NCBI GenBank assembly: GCA_973895155.1 | Contig: OZ316892.1 | Span: 21,700,001-21,764,000 of the forward strand | Source of the DNA: Marsupella aquatica | Taxonomy: Eukaryota; Marchantiophyta | DNA: 64,000 nt | Reading direction: 5' to 3' | In this document: positions 36,927 through 48,620 of the stretch, piece by piece | Numbering within the stretch: position 1 is the first letter of the stretch | Layout: each line of letters begins with the position of its first letter | Translations under genes and position numbers: made by a program | The notes under the pieces: generated by a model | Seen by the model: the letters and a program-made list of their open reading frames with translations, nothing else | Told to the model about the DNA's origin: nothing | Database searches by the model: none

Positions 36927-37888
36927 AGGCAAGTGTATACTATTCCCTTCTGCCTGAACAGTGCTCATTCTCGACCACATACGTTTCAAGTGCCTGGAAC
37001 AGTAAGGGCATCATTCTCCAACAATAGCTCCTAAGACATGCAAAGAGTTTGGCAGCCCTAAATCTCATGGGAATACTCCTCTCACAGTGGAAAGAAGTAC
37101 ATTACCAGCTCTAATATTGGTTGTGGTATGACGAGAGATTGGATTGCCATTTCAAATGGTGCATATGCACACAATCTTGTACACACTATAATATGCAATC
37201 CTGCCAGTTGTTGGATGTGATCTTTTTACAAAAAGCAGAAATGGCAAGAATGAATCATGAGCATGTGCTTTGATATGAGATTTCTAGCTGTGACCACTGG
37301 AATGCAAAAATCTGCGCAAGTCTGTGGCCAACCCTTTAGTTTCCTGAATGAAAATAACTACTAGTAGGTTTATTGAGGACTATAAAAATCTGAACTTGTT
37401 AGGAGGAACCAGGGTTCTACTGGAACTGAAGTCCGGCATCATTTTTGACAAAAGAGAGAAAATAGGGAGAGGGAGACCAGTTTCCGCCACCATTTTTGAC
37501 AAGAGATTGAGATAAAAAAAAGGGTGAGGGAGACTCAGGGGGAGACCGTTTTCCTGCACTTGTGCTCCAAAGACACATTGTAGTGTACTCTGGATTTTCT
37601 CTTATGATGTATTGCCTAACACAACGTGCATTACTAACGAGAATGATTTCTTCCCTCTAATCCCTGTGCAGCTACAGCCAGGGAGTCTTAGAGAGAAAAG
37701 AAATGAAAATATATGAGGTTAACTTCAATATATCATGCCTGGGTTTCACCTCAGTGGTCCAAAGCAACTTTTTTTGGGGGAAAGATTTGCTAGACCCCAC
37801 CTCTTTTAGTCACTTTTGGCAAAACTGCTAGGCATTTTGTCCTTTGCTTGGCAGTTTCACACCTAGCCTCACACCCCATTACCCAAAT
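36927..37888. other. Gene-free DNA
   Basis: No gene is recognised. A short direct repeat, CACCATTTTTGACAA-like, occurs around 37440 and 37490 with GGGAGA tracts after each copy. Confidence 0.45.
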
Positions 37889-38545
37889 GAGTTTGAGGAC
37901 CCCTTGGCTATGTAAGTTTGATTTTATTCAAAAACTAAGTTAGAACACATGAAGAGTTGCATATAATTGGAATATGTTTGCATATGGAGATGAAAGGGAA
38001 AAAAGACTAGATTATTCATGGAAGAAGTGCATGCACAACTTTGCCTTGGCATTCCTATGTCCATAGAGTCCATGCATATGCTATAGAAACCAAGCGTTTC
38101 TTAATTACATTCCTTTGATATTCCTTAGTAACAATAGTAGTCAAAGAGTTTCTTATGTTCTCTTGGTGTTATTTTTTCCATAGTAACCAATGAAATAGTT
38201 TCTTACATTACCTTAGTAAATGTTACAGTAGTTGAAGAGATTTTTTCTACCCATGGTTATTCCACAAATTGCTAATTAAATAGAAAAGTCATACAATCTA
38301 TTGGAAAACACTGATATATCAATCACAACCCATCCAAATGTTATTTTCCTTTACCCCCTTTTCACCTTTTTTGGTTTATTTGAAATGCTATTTTTGAGTT
38401 TTCAATTGTTTTTGTGTTTTCAATTCTTTGTTTTACTTGTTTCAAACGCACATATCTTGTTTGGTGCTTTTTGTATAACAAAAATTTATTGTTTATGACC
38501 AATAGTGCTGCACTCGCTTCCAGGGATTTTGAAAGAAAGGGTTCC
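37889..38545 (+). repeat. Dispersed repeat, copy B
   Basis: Same orientation as copy A at 28161-28730, with many small insertions and deletions. Copy B has about 80 extra bases around 38265-38345. Neither copy has an open frame worth noting. Confidence 0.85.
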
Positions 38546-38802
38546 ATAAATATGACTGGTTATAGTTAAGTCTAGGGATATGATGGTCATAAATCAAGCT
38601 AATATTTGGATCAGGAATATTCTATGCACCATCTTTTCCATCACACCGTGCTTCACACAAGGTGACATCTAGATTTAATGGTCATAAACTTATCTAAGAA
38701 TTATATCAGGAATATACTATGTAGAGTATTCTCTTTCACACAAAGTGACATTTACCACCCTGGCAAAATTGTGTATTTTAAAAAAAATTACACTTGTCCA
38801 GA

Positions 38803-39013
38803 AGTCTCAAAACTCACTTGTGAATTTTTGAGTTTCTCAGCCAAAACATCAAGGAACCCTTGAGTACTAGCCTGTCCATTCTTTGAACGTAAAAAGACAT
38901 TCACGCCAGTCTCAAAACTCACTTGTGAATTTTTGAGTTTCTAAGCCTAAAACATCAAGGAACCCTTTGAGTACAGCCTGTCCATTGTTTGAACATAAAT
39001 AGACAATCACGCC
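38803..39013. repeat. 105-bp tandem duplication
   Basis: Copies start at 38803 and 38908. Each contains AGTCTCAAAACTCACTTGTG, AATTTTTGAGTTTCT, AAAACATCAAGGAACCCTT and GCCTGTCCATT, and ends in CACGCC. The copies differ at roughly ten positions. Confidence 0.93.
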
Positions 39014-40018
39014 CGTGTAGAAAACCCCCGTTTCTTACTTGTAGACTGTCAATTTAGATTGAGCTCCAAGTTAGAGGTCTAGAGATTTCACTCTGGATTG
39101 TAGGCTCTGACGAGGAGTTCTTTAATCACAATTATATAAATGGATGAAAATTTGAATAGTGAGGTTCGGATCAGCTATAGGAGAGATGGTAAGCCTAAAA
39201 TCCATACCCTCTTTCCCAACCCCATCAATTTCTAACAACTACTTACTACTGCTCTCATTCAGAAAGAGCAATTGTACTGAAAGATGCAATGAATAGAATT
39301 TGAAACGTCTAGTGTGAATCGTGGAGCACTTAAATCACTTGAAGGCAGCTTATTTTTTAAGTGCGGATTTTAGCCAAATTCCATCTCCCCAAAAAACTTT
39401 CGCCACTTTTGGCTAAGATTCGCTACATTTTTCTGACACCATTAGCTACTCTTTCACCAAATCATTGACCCCATTAGCCAGAATCTAACGGATCTCCTTA
39501 AATCTAGGGATATCTGACGGTCGTAATTTAATTTAATAAAATTTGACAGAGAATATTCTTAGAATCTACTCACTCAAAGAAGCAAACATTCGTCACACTG
39601 GCTAAAAATAAAAATCCTTAAAAAATACGCTGCTTGAAAGGCATGATTGTGTTTGTTCAGAAGAGAAATTAATACTTTAATAGCATCTTCCACGAAAAAC
39701 AAGTCAAATGACGTACCCCCCACAACTATACACACGGCTGCCAATTATTCTCTGACATTTAATCTCCGCCGTCGATTCTCTTTCTTTAATAGACTAGGAG
39801 CAGTGGTTTAAATGTTTTGACGTACTGTCCGTTGATCTGTGTACAATTTTCTTGTAGTTAAAACAAAATCACCTTTCTGAATGATTACTTAGAATCCAGA
39901 TGTCGAATATTCAGATTACTGCTTTGGTGTGCAGTTTCGTACCGCTGGGAGAAGATTTTCTAACTGCAGTTATTTTGACTCTTGCTCACTGAACAGACTG
40001 ATGAAGATTGAATGTGTT
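39014..40018. other. Gene-free AT-rich DNA
   Basis: No gene, RNA gene or clear repeat is recognised. Confidence 0.4.
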
Positions 40019-40375
40019 TAAGTGCAGCATGGATAAGTGCATTCCTTGGATACGTGCAGGCCGGTCATGTCGTCCCCAAATAGTCTAAGCGCATCATGGA
40101 TAAGTGCACGATCATGCATTCGCCTGTCTATGTGCATCATGGATAAGTGCAAGATGGTCATGTTGTGCTCTAATAGTCGAAGTGCAGCATGGACAGCTGG
40201 AATCAATGGATAACTGCAAGCTAATCATGTAGTCTCCTAGTAGTCTAAGTGCTGCATGGATTACTGCATTCCACCGATAAGTGCAGGCCTTCATGTAGAC
40301 CCCTAATGTTAGAAAGTATTCCTTTGTACATGCACTGAGAAGTACGGTTTCCATAAGTGCATTTTGCCCCTCATT
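40019..40375. repeat. Minisatellite with CATGGATAAGTGCA core
   Basis: Four to five diverged units of about 80 bp share the series GTGCAGCATGGATAAGTGCA, TTCCTTGGATA, GTGCAGGCCGGTCATGT, a CCCC/CTCC tract and AATAGTCTAAG. A related piece lies in inverted orientation at about 56085-56150. Confidence 0.85.
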
Positions 40376-40748
40376 AAATGACAATTATATAATTATATTT
40401 TTGTCTATAAGTGTAAACATACATTCATCAGTTATTGCTATTAAAGAGTAGACAAGACTAGCCTGAATTACCTCTTCCTTGAATTAAATAGAGGTGAAGA
40501 GCAAAAAACATTGCAAAAAAAATTCTATGTTATCTGTAGGTTAAATTTGCCCCATCCCAATGTTTTGCTCACTCTCACTTTGCCCTTATTTAGATTCCAC
40601 TTTTTTGTCCTTATTTTCAAGTCCGACTTTATCTTTATTTGGAGTTACAGTGTAGAGGCTTGACTCTAGACCCTAGCCCTTGAAAGCAGTTTATATTACT
40701 TTGCGTGTTATTAGTAAGATACCCTAACCCCACATGGTTAACACTCTC

Positions 40749-41093
40749 TGTTGAGCATAGACGACATTTGCAACTTCAAGCCCATGAACCATCCAACGCA
40801 CAAGAGTCGACACAGAGAGATATGTGATTCACTTCCACATGAGGTTACGTCCACGAGAACACACAAAACCTTTATTGCACTCTAGGCCGACCGACCATAC
40901 CAAGCATCCACAGCACAAGCTTTCCCTATCTCTCAACTAGCTCCATAACAATGAGCCTAAGTTCCACCAGGGGCTCGCACCAGTCCTGACAATATACACA
41001 ACAGCACTATCGCTAACCTTAACTAAGTCCTAACCCGAGTTAGTCTAACTGTGGTTAGCTCATGAGTCACAAGACTAAGAGCAATACCTAACA
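40749..41093 (-). mobile_element. Solo LTR of the same copia family
   Basis: Read on the minus strand it starts TGTTAGGTATT and ends TATGCTCAACA, exactly like the 3' LTR at 5799-6141. Internal blocks are shared in order (CATAGTTAGACTAA/CACAGTTAGACTAA, GGAACTTAGGCTCATTGTTA, TGGTATGGCC/TGGTATGGTC, TTGTGTGTTC). It is 345 bp long with a perfect 5-bp direct repeat, CTCTC, on both sides (40744-40748 and 41094-41098). No internal retrotransposon sequence adjoins it, so it is a complete solo LTR left by recombination between the two LTRs of a full element. Confidence 0.93.
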
Positions 41094-41098
41094 CTCTC

Positions 41099-44000
41099 CC
41101 TGTAACTCATGTTGTGAATAGATGACTAGATAGTCTGGAACGTAAAACTGGCCGTTGCCACTGCACCAAATTTCACAAATAACTTAAGTTCTGAACTTAA
41201 GCTAAAGTAACCTGGTCCATGGCTGCACTGTCTAATGTCATGGCTCATCCAAGCTTCAACTCCTTCTTCAAGGCTGGAATTTACACTACAGTGGATACTT
41301 ACAAAACTATATAAGTAAAAAAGAAGCCCAAATGGATCACAACATTTGACAACAAGTTTGGATAGATCATTGCAACTCCAACAGTACCATTCTTTTATAG
41401 CAATGGGGACTGTGCTGCAAATAGTGGATTTTCTTCTTGTTGGGAGGATCAGGTTTCCGCAAGCCCTTAGCAACAAGATGGTTTCTTCTTTCTGAATCAT
41501 ACCATAACTAATTTCTCCAGATTTTATTTTTTATGTTGCTGCCTAGCTTTGGGTCCCAGTCACTAAACAAATTTGAGGAAAGATGGAATTCCCAAAAGTT
41601 AATTTGAAAAATATTACAGGGTAAAGAAAAATAACTAAGTGAGTTGGGATTGGGGGAGGGAAAACAATGAAAACTAGGTGGGAGGTTGAGGTGGGCAAGG
41701 AGGAGGAAAGAAATCATGCTGGGTTGAAAAGTTTAGGTTTAGTTGAGCTTTAGCCATTAATTAGTTTCCATATTGTGCAACTTGTCTCTCTACTTTTCTT
41801 CAATCTTAGTTAGCCAGGTCCACTAGTTATTGCAATTTGGTATGTTCATTGACTGAATAAATTGAGGTCTATGGGTGGTTTTGTTTTGCATTAACTGTAT
41901 AGAAAATCTAGTGAGGGGAAAAAGCAGTAGAAATTATAAATGCGAGAATGATTCGTTCAGTCTTCATGTATCATAGTATATTGTATGGTTTTTCTAGGGG
42001 TATCTCATCTAATTGTTGACACTAATTGTCAGAGTGGCCAGGTTTTTAATGCAAAAAGTGTCATTTTGATAGAAGTGTAACTTAACTACTCCTCTAGCCC
42101 ATCCCCAAAACTAAAACTATTTGAATGAATTTATGAACATCAAATTATTATGATTAAATTCAAATTTTGGGAAATGTGATCCATGGGGGTTCAAAAGACC
42201 AACTTTGTGGTCCATGGGAGCATCTCTTTCCTCCAGCACGATTAAAACATAGAAGAAAAACCAAGATAAAATAGAAAAGACCGAAACGGAAGAAGCAAAA
42301 CACAAAAATAATTCAAAAAGCCTCTCGTCCCACCAACCTCGTTCCCACTTACAAGTAAGTAAATGAGAGGTACAGGTGTACCCGACATACTATGTACCAT
42401 AGTGCTTCTAGGTATAGCTTGCATATGTACCATGTATCTTCTAGAAGGATAATACTTACCTCCCCCCTTCCCACTACGATAAACCCACCACTTTGGACCG
42501 CTTATAGTGAATCTAAGAGTGCCCAAAACACTCTAAACCATGGACAATCACATTATGTTCTCTCCTTTCAAGCTTGTACAGAGATCACGAGCAAATTTTC
42601 CAACAGAGCAAGGGCAAATTTTGGTGGGGGAATAGACATTAAGAACGTTCCTGAAACACAAATTGCAACGTTTTCCTATTTTTCAAACATTACACTTACC
42701 TGCAAGAAGGGTCGGTTTGCTTAAGTGCAATTTTTGCAAAATCTAACTAATAAAGCACAAATAAAAGCCTATGCCCTGAGATTGCTATCTACAAACCTAT
42801 AGACTTAACTCTACCTGAGGGAAAAATTTAAAGTGAGAGTGCAGACAAAAAAATAGGGATAGGGGCAGAGATGAACAGGAAATATGTCATGGACCCTTGT
42901 TCTCTGCAATATTTTTTTTCTCCTCATTTCTATGTGTGCTCAAGGAACGGGTAATCTGGTTAGAGTTTCCAATAAAGAACCTGTTAGAAAACTTGCTTGA
43001 CCAGGCATGCCCAGTGGCTCTGTTTTGAAAGAAAGTGACAAGGAACGAAGAAATCAGCACAAAGACAAGATTTGCTTGAAAGCTTGCTGGGAAGCAAACA
43101 GCTGTACAAACGAAATAGTATTTTAAATGTTCTTCAAAAACAAGCACCGACGCTAGCAGGAGTCATGAGACCTCACGTAGCAGTCAGGAGCTTACTGATT
43201 GGTCTAACAAATACAATTTTATACTAGGGACTGAAGTTTTCAATAATTAATTGCTGTTTATTGAGCAAAACGAATCCTACTCTGCAGCAGTGCAGCAGTC
43301 TGTCGAGGAAGGAGATATGTGCGCATGGGCGACAGTCTGGTTTGGTGAGAAAAAGGAACAAATCGGGTGTCCCCAGCTTGTAAATTGTACGTTAACCAGC
43401 ACCTAACATTACGAATGAATTAATGCGTCTTACTTAATGACTCCTGAACGCGACCGCTGCAAAGCTGCTGCTCCTGTGGAATTGCATGTAGCGTGGTACC
43501 ATGCCACCGTGGGATGCAGCTGCGTTGTAGCTTGGTGCGAGTGATGAAGGTGGTGGAAGAACCAATAGAACCCACCAGCGGTCTGCTGCAAACTTAAAAA
43601 ATTCAGAGAGAGCTCATTAATGACGGGGGTGGGAAATAGGTGTGTCCACTGCTGCCCTTCTGCAGAACTTGATTCAGAAACAGCTCATTCATGACTGAAG
43701 GAATAGGTGTGTCACCTGCCATGATGCAACTCAACCATCGCTGGGTAGCTAGGCAGATCGGAACCGTTGGCCCGAGCTCCCAGGCACGTACTCTTGCTGA
43801 AGAATCCGGAGACTGGGGAGACCGGGACAGAGTCGGGTAATTGGTTTGTGCGTGAGTGAATGTAAATGCTGGAGCTAAGTCTCTGGTAGTACAGCGTAAT
43901 ACGGTAACCAGCATGAGTGAGCAGAGAGGGAGCTCTCATCAACTGATGAACTGCTGCAGCTGCTGTGGAGGTGGGCCATCCCTCCCTCTTCTGCTGCCTC

Positions 44001-44111
44001 GTCGATCGATCGATCCATGCATGAATCAGTCCTAGTATTTTCTCCGCAACTCAGCTGGTCATCACTCCACGCAGAGCTTAGTATCGTACTGGAATCAGTG
44101 AGGCAGGTCGT
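41099..44111. other. Gene-free DNA upstream of the secreted-protein gene
   Basis: A 124-codon minus-strand frame at 41126-41500 abuts the solo LTR but matches no family I know and lies outside the target-site duplication. Other frames (42392-42724, 42887-43147, 43603-43914) are equally unsupported. A weak direct repeat (CAGCTCATT.ATGAC.G and AATAGGTGTGTC) occurs at 43608-43720. The region nearest 44100 is probably promoter. Confidence 0.45.
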
Positions 44112-44304
44112 GGTGAAGAGTATATTATGTTCACTGTCCTCTCACTGATTTCAGTACACATTTCAGAAGCACTTCTCAGCACAGCAGTTGAGCTGAGCTC
44201 AGGAGCGGTGAAGAGTATATGATTCACTGTCCTCTCTCTGAAATCAGTACACATTCACTTCAGGAACACTTCTCAGCACAGCAGCTGAGCTGAGCTCAGG
44301 GGAG
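44112..44304. repeat. 95-bp tandem duplication in the promoter/5' UTR of the secreted-protein gene
   Basis: Copies at 44112-44206 and 44207-44304 both carry GGTGAAGAGTATAT, TTCACTGTCCTCTC, TCAGTACACAT, ACTTCTCAGCACAGCAG and TGAGCTGAGCTCAGG. The second copy ends about 70 bp before the start codon. Regulatory elements or the transcription start in this block would therefore be doubled. Confidence 0.9.
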
Positions 44305-44376
44305 GAGGCAGCATCAGCTCGTTGCTAGCTCACTGTCCAGTTCAACGCAATTTCAAGAGTTAGTCGAGCTCACAGC

Positions 44377-45558
44377 ATGGGTCGTTTATCGTGCTTGCTT
44401 CTCGTTGTATTCTGCGTGGGTGTAGCGACAGTGCGTGGTGACGATCCGTGGTTTCCTGACCCATTCAAATGGGACAGCCCGCCACCTGCAGATTCACCTC
44501 CACCTCCACTATACCCTACTCCTGATACTCCCTCACCATACTATGATGCTCCTCCATACATGAGTGGACCACCTCCCGTGGCTGGCCCGTCTTATTTCGA
44601 GAGTGACCCGCCTACCGAAGCACCCGGACCTTCGACATGGTTATCATGCGGGTATGTACCTCACACAATTTTGTGTGCTCTTTTAAGGAACTTGTCACAG
44701 TTTAGTTTAGTACCTTTTTTTTCTGTAAGTGTATGCTTTTAAGTTTCCAATGCCGGAGTCTACGCGTGTCATCAGTGACACCACTGTATGATGGGAGTCT
44801 GTCTTCTTCAGCAGCCGAGTGCGCAGTCTGGTAATGGGGTTTTTCGTAGCTGATCGTCACCTTCATCCTGAGATTTTACGTCCAGTTTAGTAAATTGCGT
44901 GACTTCTGTAGAACTGTTCCATGTAGCTATCTACTGGTCCATGTTGCTACTCTCGGTCTGCTATTTCGAAGCTACATTTCGATAATGGTTGCATATTCTG
45001 TCTTACTCTGTGGGAGCTGAGGTCTTCTCATGGAGATATTTCTCTCTAGAAATTTACTATGGTTCTAGTCTATAATGAGTTGTCTTCGTCATACGGCTAT
45101 GCTATAACGCTCACGGAGTGTGGTCATCTGCTCTACCGTCAGGTCTAGATAAGCTGGCGTCTTTTGACCTCCGTGTAGTTCAAAGTGTGCAGCGGTTGTG
45201 TTGACGTGTACGTGCATTGCATGTGTGCAGGCTGTGGGCGAAGAATACCGATGCTTGGCCCAGCCCGTGGACAGCAGACACACCCATTCAAGACGCTTTG
45301 GGCGGGGATGCCGTGAAGGTTTACGGGCACATTTCCATGCTCGATGGCATCCTGTCCAAGGGTGATGATGGATACTCGAATCTTCTCAAGGAGGGTATTA
45401 CCGCTATTCTAAACGGTGCTGGTTCTCATTTCACGTTTAAAGAGGAAGAAATCAAGAAGTCCTTCTCGTTGAACACTGCTTTGAGTTCCGAAGCTTCAGC
45501 TGCCGATCAAGCCAAGTTGTTCCACGCTGCCAATGAAGTTTATACTTTCTCTCCCTGA
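44377..45558 (+). CDS. Small secreted protein, proline-rich N-terminus plus conserved plant C-terminal domain
   Basis: Two exons, 44377-44651 and 45231-45558, joined in phase (GG|G) to give 200 aa. Residues 1-21 are a clear signal peptide (LSCLLLVVFCVGVATVRG), so the product enters the secretory pathway. Residues about 22-88 are rich in Pro, Tyr, Ser and Asp (SPPPADSPPPPLYPTP), like a cell-wall spacer. The C-terminal part starts at a single Cys (about 91) with CGLWAKNTDAWPSPW. It then has GHISMLDGILSKGDDGYSNL and LLKEGITAILNGAGSHFTF, resembling a plant and bacterial secreted domain with a Cys-x-x-W...N...WP start and a DGY..L.REG..A.LN block. I do not know its function. The intron of 579 bp is longer than either exon. 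Confidence 0.85.
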
Positions 45559-47609
45559 AATGTTGGTTCATTGTAAACCCCCCTGGCCAAGTACGAGGCT
45601 TACGAAGCAAGTGCTGCCTAGAGCCTGCCCGGCCCTCGCTTAAAACGACAGTAGAGTGCGGTTCGGGTACATTTAAAGATTTTTTGTTGTAGCAGAGAGG
45701 TGCTAGCAACAAGAGTTCGTGAAGAATAGGTCCTTCTATATTTGAGGCTCTTTATGATCTTCATTGCTTTTCTGTGATTGCAGTCCGAGGACAAATAATA
45801 ATTATCCGATCACATTACCTATCATACGTTTGATTCATGACCTTCCATGCATCTTCCACTCCTTCAGTTACGGAGGATTTACATGTTTCTTGGCAGTTTC
45901 GAGGATCATTACTGGTTGCTTCTGCGTGATTGAAAGATTGTATTGCATGTTTGACTTCATGTTAGTTGTTGGGCGTAGACTCGGACTGTTAGCTCATTTT
46001 GAATATAATGCCACATGGTGAATATGTTAGCCGAACTCCATTCTGGATAATTTTTGGATTTCAGCAGTCTCAAAGCCCTTACATAATAAGTTGCGACTAC
46101 AGTAGAAAGTGACGATATTAGAGCACTTATTTCGCGCGGTGAACTCCGTAGAAAGTCAAAGACATGGAACAATCGCTTAAATTGCTTTCTCTTAAACTTG
46201 GCCACTGTAGAGTTGCTGCCTTCCACCTTAATTAATACTGCAATCGTCAGACTTGTAGAACAGGTTATCCCATTTCTTGAGCTTCAGATGTCTCTTTCAG
46301 AACTGAAAATGGACAAGTTATCCCATTTCTTGAGCTTCAGATGTCTCTTTCAGAACTGAAAATGGACAAGTTATCCCATTTCTTGAGCTTCAGATGTTTC
46401 TTTCAGAACTGATAATGGATCCAAAAACTATCCAAGAAACGGCAATACTGCGATTAACTTCGAAAGTTGTTGGAATGTGAAGCGCATTCAAATGCCCTGA
46501 CGATGGATGAAAACTAGCACCACAAATACCACAAATCCCTTCCCTAAAACCGGGTTTAATATCAAAGGCTGATTGCTCCTTAACATGTCCGAGGCAGAGA
46601 AATTTGAGGCCCGCATCTGCTGGTTTTCCAAGTGGAAAGCGCTTTGCACCGAACACTTTTCAAAAGAGTCTTACTTTCATGCTCTTTTCGACATGAAATA
46701 CCTCTGCCAGCCTCTCAAAGAGAACCTGATGGAAATAATTAATAGCCAACCGTGCAAGTACTTCGATGTCTCGAATCCCCACTTTGTGGAGGGCTCTCTT
46801 AGTCTAACAATATTACTGGAAAGCGCTCAATCGTGAGGGGTGAATGTCTGTTTGTACGTCCAGCAATGCAGAGGAAAAGTGTCAGGGTGCACAAGGAATC
46901 CAAGGGGGAAACAACAAAAGGCAAGTCTCCGTTGTGAAATAGGTCCACTTCTAGTTATCCAATATCATTGCAAGCAGGTGGTATAGCAAAATTAAAGCCC
47001 ATGATAAGAGTGCTTGACAGAGAGATTACTTTTGCTGGAGTAAGCAAAGAAATTATCCTTCTTCTCACAAAGCATTGAGTTATCATAAGGAATAGATAGT
47101 GACATATACTCTTCAGAATTTTGTTTTCTTTCGAAGTGTGTTCACGGCCGTAATCTCCTGGCCAGTCTGACTAAAGGGTTATCGGAAACTCCTGGCCAGC
47201 CTGGCTAAAGGATTGCGAGCCTCGGGTGAAAAGTTTGAGGCAAAATAAGTCAAACATACAAATGTGACTTACGTCCAATGACTTACGGCCCCTTTGTGGG
47301 TTACACAGGCTACAATCCCCAAGCGAAACCCACCTGTGGGGGATTGCAGCCAGTACCCTGTCAGAATGGGTCAACCTACACTAAAACTGCTGGCACACGA
47401 CGGAGCTAGAAGGAACACCCACAAATGTTTACTCTTAGTTTCAAGGCAGAACTAAAGAAGGAACACCAATACTTTTTCAGCATATATTGAAGGTATATTC
47501 TTGCCACATAGACAACTGGAGGGCTGGATTTATTCACAGTAATTTTCATAGGTTGGCTCACTGTTAAATATGATTATAAACTGCATGTCTTGAGCATTGA
47601 CGAGAGAGA
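45559..47609. other. Secreted-protein gene 3' flank and gene-free DNA
   Basis: The start holds the 3' UTR. Frames on both strands at 46390-46836 overlap and neither shows a known motif. A 53-bp triplication lies at 46260-46418. A short duplicated segment (CTCCTGGCCAG, CTGACTAAAGG/CTGGCTAAAGG) lies at 47155-47212. Confidence 0.45.
46260..46418. repeat. 53-bp unit repeated three times
   Basis: Units start at 46260, 46313 and 46366, each beginning ACA(A/G)GTTATCCCATTTCTTG and ending CTGAAAATGG or CTGATAATGG. The first two differ at one base. The third has two substitutions. Confidence 0.96.
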
Positions 47610-47682
47610 GCTTCTATAGCTCAGTTGGCTAGAGCACCCGTTTAGTAAGCGGGAGGTCCTGAGTTCAACTCTCAGTGGAAGC
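47610..47682 (+). tRNA. tRNA-Thr(AGT)
   Basis: 73 bases fold as a complete cloverleaf. The acceptor stem pairs GCTTCTA with TGGAAGC (one G-T pair). The D arm is GCTCAGTTGGCTAGAGC. The anticodon stem pairs CCCGT with GCGGG around the loop TTAGTAA, so the anticodon is AGT (Thr, reading ACU). The T arm pairs CTGAG with CTCAG around TTCAACT. The internal A and B boxes are intact and a TTTT stop for RNA polymerase III follows at 47685-47688. No intron and no encoded CCA, as normal for a nuclear tRNA. Confidence 0.97.
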
Positions 47683-48176
47683 ATGTTTTGCCTCGTATCT
47701 TTTGTTTATTCAGTAGTTCAATTTCTGGAACCAGAGGAAGATCTACATTTTTTAAGACAACATCTTTTGACAATCCTTTTCTGGGAGGCCAGTGATGTCT
47801 TCATTTTGTAGACAAAAATGCTTGTTTGGAAGGACTGGAATGTCGTCATTTTTTTATAATCCTGGTCGTCTGACTTTTGTAGACAGTACCTAATCCTAAT
47901 CAAAAGGAAGTCAGGCCTCAGTCTCTCGGTTCAGTTCAAGTCCAGACGCCCTTTTGGAACTTCAGGCCCTGAATTGGTTACACCACAAAGACATCTAAGC
48001 TATAGAGATGTGAGCGGAAACTAATAAGAAGCAGGACGCATGGATTACATCTATCATTATGACAATGATGAAGAACCCAATGAGCTCTTTAAGGTTTAGG
48101 GTGGTGATGCCTTCCGTACTCAGAATCAGAATCTCAAAACTCGGCTTCTAGAACTTACTGTTGGAAGCATGAAGTA

Positions 48177-48430
48177 ATTATTGGTCAGTCTTCGACACAG
48201 AGCTCTAAGTAGTAGAATACTTTGAAGAAGGTGCATCGCATCAACAGCTAATATAGGCATTTGGTTGTGCACCTTTCACTAGAATTGCAGATTTTCCAAT
48301 TTCCAGAGTAATCATTGGTGAGTCTTCGATGCAGAGCTCTAAGCAGAAAGTATCTTCACTCTGAAGAAGGTGCACCGCTTCAACAGCTAGCATTGACATT
48401 TGGGTGCACCTTTTTACTAAAATTGCAGAC
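48177..48430. repeat. Diverged tandem duplication of about 130 bp
   Basis: Copies start near 48177 and 48309. Both contain ATTGGT.AGTCTTCGA, CAGAGCTCTAAG, GAAGAAGGTGCA, TCAACAGCTA, GTGCACCTTT and ACTA.AATTGCAGA. Confidence 0.88.
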
Positions 48431-48590
48431 TAGGTTCCCAAATAGGCAGAGCATTGAGGCTGAGTTCGGTTAAGCTCTGCCGATGGAAATCTTTGAAATC
48501 GCTGTAGGTTTTTCTTCTCCACATGCTGTCGTCCTCACCCGTAGATCCCTTGCTGTCATACTGTGAATTAGGGTCCTTCCCGACGAGGAT

Positions 48591-48620
48591 TCAGCAACAT
48601 TCAGCAACATTCAGCAACAT
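48591..48620. repeat. (TCAGCAACAT)3
   Basis: Three exact copies of a 10-bp unit. A fourth partial unit (TGCAGTG) follows. Confidence 0.95.

Noticed and set aside
40019-40375. CRISPR-like array
   Set aside because: Units are diverged, spacing is irregular, spacers resemble each other, and the genome is a plant nuclear one.
41126-41500. 124-codon minus-strand frame next to the solo LTR
   Set aside because: It lies outside the target-site duplication, so it is not part of the element, and has no known motif or splice partner.
46390-46836. Opposed open frames on both strands
   Set aside because: Both are open over the same bases with no motif, and the left part lies in the 53-bp repeat.
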